The notes under the pieces: model-generated
What the model was told of the DNA's origin: nothing
The model's input: the letters and a program-made list of their open reading frames with translations, nothing else
Database searches by the model: none
Program-made: the position numbers and the translations under genes
In this document: positions 1-7,867 of the stretch, piece after piece
Numbering within the stretch: the first letter of the stretch is position 1
How the letters are laid out: each line of letters opens with the position of its first letter
Assembly (NCBI GenBank): GCA_964444865.1
Contig: CAYUJE010000001.1
Coordinates: 1-64,000 of the forward strand
Length of the DNA: 64,000 nucleotides
Reading direction: 5' to 3'
Source: SXOA01 sp964444865
Lineage (GTDB): Bacteria; Planctomycetota; Planctomycetia; Pirellulales; Pirellulaceae

Positions 1-7
1 CTTACAA

Positions 8-78
8 AGCGCGCGAAGGGAATCGAACCCTCGTATCCTGCTTGAAAGGCAGGCGCTCTACCATTGAGCTACACCCGC
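8..78 (-). tRNA. tRNA with Glu anticodon (TTC) on a tRNA-Gly-like body
   Basis: Cloverleaf on the minus strand: 7-bp acceptor, D-arm GCTC/GAGC, anticodon stem CCTGC/GCAGG with loop CTTTCAA (anticodon TTC, reads GAA) and a T-arm with TTCGATT. The body closely resembles bacterial tRNA-Gly(TCC): acceptor 5' strand GCGGGTG, D-arm with AATGGTA loop, and U at position 73. The 3' acceptor strand reads CGCGCGC instead of the Gly-type CACCCGC, which leaves a G4:G69 mismatch. It follows tRNA-Thr and tRNA-Tyr, where many bacteria have tRNA-Gly(TCC) before tuf. It may be a functional tRNA-Glu, a mutated tRNA-Gly or a tRNA pseudogene. The anticodon reading is certain; the decoding role is not. Confidence 0.75.
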
Positions 79-102
79 GAAACCAAACCCCTCGCTGCAA
101 AA

Positions 103-186
103 TGGGGAATGAAGAATTCGAACCTTCGAAGGCGCGAGGCCAACAGATTTACAGTCTGTCCCCTTTGACCGCTTGGGTAATTCCCC
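103..186 (-). tRNA. tRNA-Tyr (GTA)
   Basis: Class II tRNA on the minus strand, 84 nt. Acceptor strands GGGGAAT and ATTCCCC pair perfectly, the discriminator is A, the anticodon stem is ACAGA/TCTGT with loop CTGTAAA (anticodon GTA), and there is a long variable arm as expected for bacterial tRNA-Tyr. Second of three co-directional tRNAs. Confidence 0.96.
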
Positions 187-312
187 GTTCGTTTTGTCGC
201 CGATCCAATCTCCCACCGCCGACCGCTGCAAAGCGACCGGCCAACGAGCCGAGAATCAACCAGGAAGCCTGCATCAACAGACAGCCAGAGCCAACGAAGC
301 CAAAAAAGGAAG

Positions 313-385
313 AGCCAGCGAAGGGACTTGAACCCATAACCTGCTGATTACAAATCAGCTGCTCTACCAATTGAGCTACGCTGGC
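313..385 (-). tRNA. tRNA-Thr (TGT)
   Basis: 73-nt class I tRNA on the minus strand. Acceptor 5' strand GCCAGCG pairs with the 3' end, D-arm GCTC/GAGC, anticodon stem GCTGA/TCAGC with loop TTTGTAA (anticodon TGT, reads ACA), and a T-arm with TTCAAGT. First tRNA of the cluster. The Thr-Tyr order is that of the tRNA block often found upstream of tuf, which would lie off the left edge of the window (inference). Confidence 0.96.
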
Positions 386-553
386 ATCAGAGCCTGCATT
401 CTCTTTTGCGCCGCGTGGAAAACCAGTAAATATAATGATGATCTGGTTTTTCGCAAGGCGACTGACCAAAAAAGAGATGTGCTTTTAGAAGAGACCGCCG
501 TATTGGGACACAGGTTCAGGGAGCCAATCGCTTCTTTCCCCTTAGAACGCGTA

Positions 554-644
554 AAAGGCTGCATGCCGAGTGCCAAATGCCATGGGCAGGAAAGCCAAGT
601 GGCTCTCTTTACTTTTGGCATTTGACCTTGGGGATACAGCCTTT
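554..644. repeat. Nested inverted repeat between sigma factor gene and tRNAs
   Basis: Two nested perfect stems: AAAGGCTG at 554-561 with CAGCCTTT at 637-644, and CAAATGCCA at 574-582 with TGGCATTTG at 616-624. A small AGCC/GGCT hairpin sits inside. It lies just downstream of the minus-strand sigma gene, so it could be a 3'-end structure or a small structured RNA; there is no clear T-tract. The rest of the 386-689 gap shows no gene. Confidence 0.5.
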
Positions 645-689
645 AGACGTTTTGCTGGATAACCCGCCGAAGCCGACCTCAATCAACCG

Positions 690-2357
690 TTACTCCGGAA
701 CCTCAATTTGTTCTTCCGCGGCGGCCTGGCGGAGCTTGTTCATGGCGCGGGACTCGATTTGGCGGACTCGCTCCTTGGTGACCCCCATTTCGCTGCCGAC
801 CTCCTTCAAAGTCAGCGGTTCCACGGTGTGATCCAGACCGAAACGGCTGATGATGATCTGCTGCTCACGTTCGTCGAGACTGGCCAGGATCTTCTCCACC
901 TGACGTTCGCGGAGAGCCTGGGCCGCTTCCTGACCGATTTGGTCGGTCCGCTGGTCTTCGTGAGCGGTGAACAACTCCTCGGGGGTCGCGCGGAAGCGAT
1001 CCCGCTGCTTGAATTCATCGGGAATCGTGCGGGCAAAGTTCTTCATGATCGCCCAACTGGCGTACGTGCTGAACTTGTTGCCGCGAGCGAAGTCGAACTT
1101 CTCTGCCGCCCGAATCAGCGACATGTTGCCATCGCTCACCAAGCCGAAGAAATCCTCGGACCCATTGATGTGCCGCTTGGCGATGGAAACTACCAGCCGC
1201 AAGTTGGCTTGCACAATCTGGTTCTTAACCTTGACCGCTTCCTCATAAAGGCGTTCGATCTCGTTCATGTCCGAAGTGCGAGCGCGATTGGGATCGATCC
1301 CGGAGCGGATCTTGCCGGCTTTGTACTTGAGGTAATTGAACTTGCGGAACAAGTGGTATTCCTGCTCACGCGTCAGCAAGGGCACTTCATAGAGCGAGGC
1401 GAGGTACGGTGGCAGACCGGCCGGACCACGGGTTTTCTTGGTCGGAGTCGCCACTTCGGGCATCGGAGAGAGAATCTGCTTCTCCAAGCTCGGCTTGCGG
1501 AAGTTGTCGTTGGGGATGAAATCGAGCGGCAGCTCCATAATCTGCTTGGCCCGCATTTCGTTGACGACACGGTAAACCGTGGTGCGGGTGCGGCAGTGGC
1601 GCTTGGCGAGGTTTTCGACCGATTCGCCGCGGCGATACTGCTGATAAATGCGCCGCTTGGCATCGTCGCTGAGAACCCCTGTCATATCGGGGAAAATCGC
1701 CAGGGTGGGGTTTTCCTTGTCGAACTGCCGTAGGGTGTAACGAACGGTCTCCACGCTGCGGTTCAAGTGACGCGCTACGCGGCGGGAAATCTCGCTGGGG
1801 CAGCCGCCGGCCTGAGCAAGGCGTCGCGCCCGCTCCACCATGTCTCCGCGCTCTTCGTCCGTGAGTTGGCTGAAACGCTCGCCGCGCTGCACCCGCTGCT
1901 TGTTTTGATTCACGAAGCGGTTGACGCTGCTGTGCAAAAAGCCGACTCTCTTACGTTTGCCGTCGAAAATGAAGCGTCGGCTGACGAGCCCTTGTTCCCG
2001 CCAGCGGGAAATGGTTTTGGTGGAGACCTTGAACAGCTTGCTGAGCTCTTCGACCGTGTGGACCTGCTCGCCCGCCTCTTCAGCGCGGACGTCCGCCGAT
2101 TCGGAGACATCTTCGACAAACAAGCGAAGGTCGTGCTGAGCCTCTTCGCCGCTCATCGTCAACTTGGGGGAAGCTTCGGGGCGATAGTCGGTGATCCGGT
2201 AGCAGAGATATTCGTAGGTGTAATTACGCTCGGGCTCCAGTTCGGCCAGAAGATTCTCAGCCCGATTGACTTGCTCCAGTTTCTTGTCACGAGGGGCAAA
2301 GCGGACTTGCTGGTCGCGCAGCTGCCTAAGTGTCGAATTCAAATATGCCGTATTCAT
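690..2357 (-). CDS. RNA polymerase sigma-70 family factor with N-terminal HTH segments
   Basis: 555 aa from the ATG at 2357, chosen because GAGAAG lies just upstream; a longer in-frame start at 2453 is possible. Reading from the N-terminus, there is a MerR/excisionase-like HTH near residues 98-125 (VEELSKLFKVSTKTISRW), a second HTH-like stretch near 188-212 and a third near 246-270. Then come sigma region 1.2 (about 318-345), region 2 (about 375-445, with NLRLVVSIAKRH and KFSTYASWAI) and a clear region 4 HTH (about 487-545, LTLKEVGSEMGVTKERVRQIE). Region 2.4 departs from housekeeping RpoD after the conserved W, and region 3 looks shortened. It would direct RNA polymerase to an alternative promoter set; its regulon is not visible. 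Monocistronic, divergent from the next gene. Confidence 0.9.
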   Translation of the reverse strand: MNTAYLNSTLRQLRDQQVRFAPRDKKLEQVNRAENLLAELEPERNYTYEYLCYRITDYRPEASPKLTMSGEEAQHDLRLFVEDVSESADVRAEEAGEQVHTVEELSKLFKVSTKTISRWREQGLVSRRFIFDGKRKRVGFLHSSVNRFVNQNKQRVQRGERFSQLTDEERGDMVERARRLAQAGGCPSEISRRVARHLNRSVETVRYTLRQFDKENPTLAIFPDMTGVLSDDAKRRIYQQYRRGESVENLAKRHCRTRTTVYRVVNEMRAKQIMELPLDFIPNDNFRKPSLEKQILSPMPEVATPTKKTRGPAGLPPYLASLYEVPLLTREQEYHLFRKFNYLKYKAGKIRSGIDPNRARTSDMNEIERLYEEAVKVKNQIVQANLRLVVSIAKRHINGSEDFFGLVSDGNMSLIRAAEKFDFARGNKFSTYASWAIMKNFARTIPDEFKQRDRFRATPEELFTAHEDQRTDQIGQEAAQALRERQVEKILASLDEREQQIIISRFGLDHTVEPLTLKEVGSEMGVTKERVRQIESRAMNKLRQAAAEEQIEVPE

Positions 2358-3046
2358 GATTTTGCTCTTCTCTTTCAATGCGTCTGCCCGGTGTTCCCTG
2401 CGACTCCCATCGCCCGGTTCGACGACCTCCATGGGGAAGGCATTCTTCGTCAAATGCTCGCTGTTCCTCCATCACTGGTGCTTAAATCTATTCGCTCCCT
2501 TGATTACGTTTATTGCCGCTTGGATGTTCGTAAATGCCTTTTGGTAACATGTGTGTAACCGTTGGCAGGATTTGAACTTAACACTTCTTTCAATGCATGT
2601 TTTGTGCCGGAATGGTCGGAATGGAAAGTTGCAATCTCCGATGTGGGCCTCAGTAAGGACTTAGGGCGACTTGAGCAGGTTCGCGCCACACGCTTGGGCG
2701 AGTCAATGCTGCCTGGCGAAAAGTCCCTGTTTTCAATTCCGCCGATTTATACTCAAAACCGCAAGTAATTGCTAGCACTTTACTTGCGACATCGGCGCTG
2801 CTACGCCTTCGGCTGCGGTTTACCCGTCAATTCAGCGCCCGAAATCTCTGCCAACAGCCCATGAATCGCCTTCCTATTCTAAATGGGAAGTTTGGGGCAC
2901 TTTGTTTCGGGAAGTTGGACTCGGAAAGCGCAGTTGGTCGATTTTACAAGGAAGTATCAGAATGAGACGGATTTGGAGCCTGTTTGTCCGGGGATTAAGA
3001 AGGCTCGGTTGATTCTGGCATCACTTCTGCGCGGTAGGGGGCTGCT
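2358..3046. other. Divergent intergenic region, no gene supported
   Basis: About 690 bp separate two divergent genes. Short open frames here lack family signals, ribosome sites and codon bias. The only structure seen is the palindrome listed separately at 2760-2788. Promoters for both flanking genes must lie here, but no confident -35/-10 pair was picked. Confidence 0.6.
2760..2788. promoter_or_regulatory. Palindrome in divergent intergenic region (possible operator)
   Basis: A perfect 9-bp inverted repeat, CGCAAGTAA and TTACTTGCG, is separated by 11 bases that themselves contain GCTAGC. It lies between divergently transcribed genes and could be a regulator site. The regulator is unknown. 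Confidence 0.3.
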
Positions 3047-4534
3047 ATGTTGTTCGCTTTTAGGACGGAATGCTTGGCTACTAATCTCAAATGCCAGCCA
3101 ATTAGTGATCGGTTACTCCCTCTCGGGCGATTTGGGTTAGCGGTGGCTGCCACGCTGCTGTTCGCCGCGGTCGCCTCTGCGGCAGAGACCTACGACCTCA
3201 CATCCGCTATCAAGCCGGGTCAGTCACAGGCAGTTCGCACTGCGGTGGAAGTGAAGGGAGATCTCAAGCTCAATTCCGATGGCAAAGAAGTCACCACGGT
3301 TCCCATGCTCGTACAGGCTGATTTGCAATACACCGAGAGGTTCCTGGCCATCAAAGCAGACGGATCTCTGCGGGCCGCTCGCCGGTACGAGAAGGCAGAA
3401 GTGGCCATTCAGATCAAGAACTCGGAACTCAAGCAGCATCTCCGTGAGGAGCGCCGATTGATTGTGGTTCAGCACAAAGGAGAAGAATCCTGCCTTTTCT
3501 CCCCCGTCGGCCCCCTGAGCCGCGACGAGTTGGAACTAATCGATTCCGCTGGTTCGAGCACGGTTCTCGCTACGATTCTCCCAGGCAAGAAGGTGGTCAT
3601 TGACGAAACCTGGAAATTGGATCATCGGACCGTTGCCCGGCTCCTCGGTCTGGAAGCAGTGAGCGAGCAAGATATCGTTGCGAAACTGACCAAGGTGGAG
3701 GAATCCGTGGCCGTTTTCTCGCTGGATGGCAAAGTGACGGGGGCAGTCGGCGGCATCTCCTCGGAAATCGACCTGCATGCCAAAGCCAATTTTGACCTTA
3801 AGAAACAGGCGGTTACCTGGCTGGCCATGCAATATCAGGAAAAGCGAGCCATAGGCCACGCCCAACCTGGCTATGACGCCACCATCCGCGTCAGGACCAT
3901 CGCCGAGCCGACCGGACTGATACCCGAATTGGCCAACGATGCCCTTTCGAAACTACCGCTAGAAGCCAAGCCGGAAAACACGCTCCTTGAATTCCAGGCG
4001 GAACAGGCAGGCGTCAATCTGGCCCACGACCGCCGCTGGCGCGTGATGGTCGACCGAATGGATTCGGCCATTCTCCGCTTTATCGACCGAGGAGATTTGA
4101 TCGCCCAATGCAACATCAACCGTCTGCCGCCGCTTCCCAAAGATAAGCCGTTGACGCTGACGGCATTTCAAAAGAGCGTGGAAACGACCTTGGCCAAAAA
4201 TGGCGGCCAAGTGTCAGAAGCAGCCCAGGAAACGACCAAGGACGACGGGAAACTCCTCCGGGTCACCGTCGCCGGCACAGCTTCGGAAATTCCGATCCAA
4301 TGGTTTTACTACCACCTCACCGATTCCCAAAACCGCCGCGCGTCGGTCGTCATCACGCTCGAATCGAAACTTATGGAGCGTTATCCCGCTCTCGACCGGG
4401 AACTTATCTCGGGACTCTTGCTACTCGACACTCCTTCGACCAAGGACGAAGGGAAGGAGCCAATACCTGCAAAGAGTGAAGCGAATCTTTCGAGTGCGTC
4501 CAAAGGGCAAAAGAGTGCCTTAAAGAAGAAGTAG
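3047..4534 (+). CDS. Exported protein of unknown function
   Basis: 495 aa. AGGGGG lies a few bases before the ATG. The N-terminus has a hydrophobic segment around residues 27-45 ending at VASAAE, consistent with a Sec signal peptide with an unusually long n-region, so the true start may be slightly downstream. The rest is soluble, mixed alpha/beta with no recognised catalytic motif, and the C-terminus is Lys/Ser-rich. It resembles uncharacterised planctomycete secreted proteins only in style. A 10-bp hairpin follows before the SPFH gene, so it is probably a separate transcription unit. Function unknown. Confidence 0.8.
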   Translation: MLFAFRTECLATNLKCQPISDRLLPLGRFGLAVAATLLFAAVASAAETYDLTSAIKPGQSQAVRTAVEVKGDLKLNSDGKEVTTVPMLVQADLQYTERFLAIKADGSLRAARRYEKAEVAIQIKNSELKQHLREERRLIVVQHKGEESCLFSPVGPLSRDELELIDSAGSSTVLATILPGKKVVIDETWKLDHRTVARLLGLEAVSEQDIVAKLTKVEESVAVFSLDGKVTGAVGGISSEIDLHAKANFDLKKQAVTWLAMQYQEKRAIGHAQPGYDATIRVRTIAEPTGLIPELANDALSKLPLEAKPENTLLEFQAEQAGVNLAHDRRWRVMVDRMDSAILRFIDRGDLIAQCNINRLPPLPKDKPLTLTAFQKSVETTLAKNGGQVSEAAQETTKDDGKLLRVTVAGTASEIPIQWFYYHLTDSQNRRASVVITLESKLMERYPALDRELISGLLLLDTPSTKDEGKEPIPAKSEANLSSASKGQKSALKKK

Positions 4535-4620
4535 TCTCCGCCTCACCGGGGAATGTGGCCGGAATTGACGCCTTTAGCGGTTATGCGGGGTGAACCACCC
4601 TGCGAATTGCGCATGCTAGA

Positions 4621-4655
4621 TTTGCGGTGCCAATTGTCGTTGCGGGCACCGCAAT
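4621..4655 (+). terminator. Intergenic hairpin, terminator-like
   Basis: TTGCGGTGCC at 4622-4631 pairs with GGCACCGCAA at 4645-4654, giving a perfect 10-bp stem with a 13-nt loop. It lies between the exported protein gene and the SPFH gene. Only a weak T-run follows, so termination is plausible rather than certain. Confidence 0.45.
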
Positions 4656-4673
4656 TCTACGTAGGGACGTCGC

Positions 4674-5621
4674 ATGTTCAGCTATCTCAAGGTTCCGCCA
4701 ACCACATTTGTCCTCCATTACTCCGGCGGCAAAGTGAAGCGACAGGGGGCGGGATTATCGTTCTTCTACTTCGCGCCTTCGGCGGAAATTGTGCTGGTCC
4801 CGCTGACAAGCACCGATGTTCCCTTCGTCTTCAATGAAGTGACGGCTGATTTTCAGGATGCCACGATACAAGGGGAATTGACGTACCGAATTACCGACGC
4901 CAATCGGGTTGCGGAAGTGCTCGATTATAGTGTTGATGCGAGACGGAAGTATCGCAGCGATGACCCTACGAAAATCGGCGACCGCCTGGTGAACAGCGCT
5001 CAGATTCTGGCTCGCAGTTTCACCCAGAAGCGCTCACTGGCCGAAGTGCTCGTGAGCAGCGATCTGCTGGTTGCCGAAACCCTGGCGGGCCTGCAGAAAT
5101 CACCGACGGTGCAGATGCTGGGATTGGAAGTGCTCGGCCTATCCATCCTTTCGATCAAGCCAACCCCCGAAATGTCCAAAGCCCTGCAGGCGGACGCCCG
5201 CGAAGATTTGCTTCGCAAGGCAGATGAGGCGATCTACTCCCGCCGCAACGCGGCTGTCGAACAGGAACGGAAAATCAAGGAAAACGAATTGAACACCGAG
5301 ATTGCCGTCCAGCTGAAGCAGCGGCAAGTCCGCGAGACTCAGATGGCAGCAGAGATAGCCGTCGAAGAGCAGCGGGCAACGCTGGTTGATCACAAAGTGG
5401 AGAATGAGCGAAAGGAAGCGGAAGCTCGCTCCCATGCTCTCAAAGCGATGCTGGATCCCCTCAAGGGGGTTGATTGGAAGACGCTTATGGCGGCTGGAGG
5501 AGGGGGAGATGCGAAATTGAATGTCGCGCTCGCCTTCCGTGAACTGGCCGAGAACGCGACCAAGATCGGAGAGCTGAATGTATCACCCGAACTACTCCAC
5601 TCGCTGATGAAGAAGGCCTAG
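4674..5621 (+). CDS. SPFH/band 7 domain protein
   Basis: 315 aa. Begins with a short beta-rich segment (VPPTTFVLHYSGG), followed by an SPFH core to about residue 170 (ADFQDATIQGELTYRI is a typical band-7 strand) and a long charged coiled coil at about 175-265 rich in Glu, Lys and Arg. There is no obvious transmembrane segment, unlike classical stomatins, so membrane attachment may be peripheral. SPFH proteins oligomerise through the coiled coil and scaffold membrane proteins. Only 22 bp separate it from the NAD-kinase-like gene, so the two are probably co-transcribed. Confidence 0.88.
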   Translation: MFSYLKVPPTTFVLHYSGGKVKRQGAGLSFFYFAPSAEIVLVPLTSTDVPFVFNEVTADFQDATIQGELTYRITDANRVAEVLDYSVDARRKYRSDDPTKIGDRLVNSAQILARSFTQKRSLAEVLVSSDLLVAETLAGLQKSPTVQMLGLEVLGLSILSIKPTPEMSKALQADAREDLLRKADEAIYSRRNAAVEQERKIKENELNTEIAVQLKQRQVRETQMAAEIAVEEQRATLVDHKVENERKEAEARSHALKAMLDPLKGVDWKTLMAAGGGGDAKLNVALAFRELAENATKIGELNVSPELLHSLMKKA

Positions 5622-5643
5622 CGCCAAAACGGCGATCAATCCC

Positions 5644-6666
5644 ATGGGCTTCCTCCCCAGCATTGCGATTGTTACCCATCCCACGCGGCTGGAAGGACTG
5701 CGTCGCCGCTGGGGGACGTTGGGACAGGCGAAGTTCCGCCTGAAAATGGCCCATGAGCAGGAAGAAGTCCTCCGTGAAGGAGGGACAGCGACCAAAGCAG
5801 CTTTACTGCGGAACAAGCGGCAGAAAACGCCCGCTCATCAAGCCCAGCAAGCGGACTTTACCGAGTATCAGCAGGAAGACGACGTCTATCGCCGCGTGGT
5901 GGACCAGTTGGAAAACGACTTGCAATTCGGCCTGCCGGTAAAGAGAGTCGACCGATCCTTCGTGCCGAACTTCGATTTTCAGACGTGTCAGGTCGTGGTG
6001 GTTGTTGGCCAGGACGGTCTGGTCGCGAACACCGCCAAATATGTTGGCGATATTCCGATTGTTGCCGTCAATCCCGATCCCCAGCGGATTGACGGTGTGT
6101 TGCTGCCATTCCAGGTGGGTGAGGCAGAGAAAGCGGTTCGCCGTGTGCTGGAAGGCAAGCATCGGAAACGGCCTGTGACCCTCGCCGAAGTCAATTTGAA
6201 TGACGGGCAAAAATTGCTTGCCTTCAACGACTTCTTCATCGGTGCGGGGAGCCACGTTTCGGCCCGCTACCAGATTGAAGTCTCGGGCCGCAGCGAGCCG
6301 CAGTCCTCAAGCGGAATCTTGGTTTCAACCGGTGCCGGTTCCACCGGTTGGTTGTCATCCGTTTTCAATATGGCGGGCGGAGTTGCTCAATTTTTGGGAG
6401 CCGCGGTGGAAGCACGGCCGACAATTGCGTGGGAAGACCGCAAACTGGTTTGGGCCGTTCGCGAGCCTTTTGTCAGTAAGCGTTCCGGGGCCAGGCTGGT
6501 CGCCGGTTGGCTGGAAGAACAGCAGGAACTGATCATCGAGTCGCTCATGCCCGATCATGGCGTCATTTTCTCCGACGGCATCGAACAGGATTATTTGCCG
6601 TTCAACAGCGGCGCCATTGCACGCGTCGCGGTCAGTCGTCAACGGGCAAACCTGGTCGTGCAGTAA
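5644..6666 (+). CDS. NAD kinase-like / sugar kinase-like protein
   Basis: 340 aa. The second half shows the ATP-NAD kinase fold: VVVVVGQDGLVANTAKYV near residue 118 at the place of the GGDGT nucleotide loop, NDFFIGAGSH with a following SARY strand, and a Gly-rich ILVSTGAGSTGW matching the STPTGSTAY loop of NAD kinases. The first Gly of GGDG is replaced (GQDG), and a charged N-terminal extension of about 100 residues is present. These changes leave the substrate uncertain. It follows the SPFH gene by 22 bp. True NAD kinase activity is possible but not established by sequence. Confidence 0.8.
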   Translation: MGFLPSIAIVTHPTRLEGLRRRWGTLGQAKFRLKMAHEQEEVLREGGTATKAALLRNKRQKTPAHQAQQADFTEYQQEDDVYRRVVDQLENDLQFGLPVKRVDRSFVPNFDFQTCQVVVVVGQDGLVANTAKYVGDIPIVAVNPDPQRIDGVLLPFQVGEAEKAVRRVLEGKHRKRPVTLAEVNLNDGQKLLAFNDFFIGAGSHVSARYQIEVSGRSEPQSSSGILVSTGAGSTGWLSSVFNMAGGVAQFLGAAVEARPTIAWEDRKLVWAVREPFVSKRSGARLVAGWLEEQQELIIESLMPDHGVIFSDGIEQDYLPFNSGAIARVAVSRQRANLVVQ

Positions 6667-6672
6667 TCACCG

Positions 6673-7605
6673 TTAGGGCTGACTGGTGTTCTGGCTGGTT
6701 CCCATCCGCTTGAGGATCTCGGAAACCTCGGGATGATTCATCAGTTGCAAGGCGGTGTTCATATCGGGTTTGCCGTTCGACTGCCGGATCAACTCCTGAA
6801 CCTGCGGATCACTAGACAATTTGTTCAAAGACTCTCGCATTTGCGGGTCCTGCATCATTTGTTGGGCCACTTGCGAATTGGGATCGAAGCTGCCGCCGCT
6901 CCTCTCACCATTGGCCACGGCTTCGGCTTGATCAATGAGTTTTCGAAGTTGCGGCACATCACGGAACGGATTCCACCGGTTTAGCAATGGCTGCACGGCG
7001 CTCGACTTGGTCGCTTCCGCCAACTCAATGATCTTGGGCCAACTCGCCTCGACGCCGGGAACTGCCGCCTTTGCACCACGAGCCTGAAAGTGCTTGAGTG
7101 TCGGCTCAAGTGCCGTGGCTCCCCACAAAACGAATGCCACCGCGAACGCCGATTGTCCACAGCCGATGAACATTCCCACGCGACGGTCAAACCACTTCAA
7201 ACTTTTCACTCTTCCCATCACTACGGCACCAAGTATCTGCACCACCAGGCCGACGAAGGCTCCCGCCGCCACGCCGCTAAGAATCAATCCCATCAGCGGC
7301 GTGAGGGGGCGGTCCTGGCCTAACACTCTTGTGACCAGCGGCAGCAGATACGGCAACAAATGCGGCGCCGCCGGCGCCGCCAGTTGGTATCCACTGCCGA
7401 CAGCCGCCACCATGCTCACAAACTTCCAGGCTCCTCCCATGAAGCCGGTCAGCGCTCCAATTCCGATCATGGCGAAGGCGACCGAAGCGACGAGATCATT
7501 GCGCAGAAAAAACAAACCACTCGCGCCCATGGCCGTGGCAACCACTGCCATCAGAACCATCGGCGTGCCAGGGGGATTGGGATCTTCCTCTCGGGGTGGC
7601 AACAT
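6673..7605 (-). CDS. CvpA-like integral membrane protein with C-terminal STI1-like region
   Basis: 310 aa from the ATG at 7605; an upstream in-frame ATG at 7668 has no family support. Four to five hydrophobic segments fill residues 15-165 in a CvpA/colicin-V-production-like layout (GFMGGAWKFVSMVAA, GLVVQILGAVVMGRVKSL). The C-terminal 90 residues are soluble and contain DP-rich units (MMQDPQMRESLNKLSSDPQ, MNHPEVSEILKRM) like the STI1/DP repeats of chaperone-binding proteins. This pairing is unusual for CvpA. Function unknown. Convergent with the upstream NAD-kinase-like gene, 6 bp apart. Confidence 0.75.
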   Translation of the reverse strand: MLPPREEDPNPPGTPMVLMAVVATAMGASGLFFLRNDLVASVAFAMIGIGALTGFMGGAWKFVSMVAAVGSGYQLAAPAAPHLLPYLLPLVTRVLGQDRPLTPLMGLILSGVAAGAFVGLVVQILGAVVMGRVKSLKWFDRRVGMFIGCGQSAFAVAFVLWGATALEPTLKHFQARGAKAAVPGVEASWPKIIELAEATKSSAVQPLLNRWNPFRDVPQLRKLIDQAEAVANGERSGGSFDPNSQVAQQMMQDPQMRESLNKLSSDPQVQELIRQSNGKPDMNTALQLMNHPEVSEILKRMGTSQNTSQP

Positions 7606-7867
7606 GGCTGTTTTTTTTATGGCTTGAAGCGTGCGGAATCGCGGAACGCCATCGAAAACATAGCACACGCGCGATCGGAAAATTCGCTACAACCCCCAGC
7701 GCCAAAGCGGTCGCGCCGGTTGTCCGGATTTAGCTGGACAGCTTCGCGGCCGTATGATGTAATCGTAATGGGGAAAATATTCGGCCTCGCGCCGGCCTTC
7801 CCTCCAATAAGCGGCTTGCCCGCTTGTTCCCGCCCAACCATTCCCCGCCTTTTCCCACGCACGACCC

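Noticed and set aside
708..1733. Long plus-strand frame opposite the sigma factor gene
   Set aside because: It is an antisense shadow of a clearly conserved gene and encodes no recognisable family.
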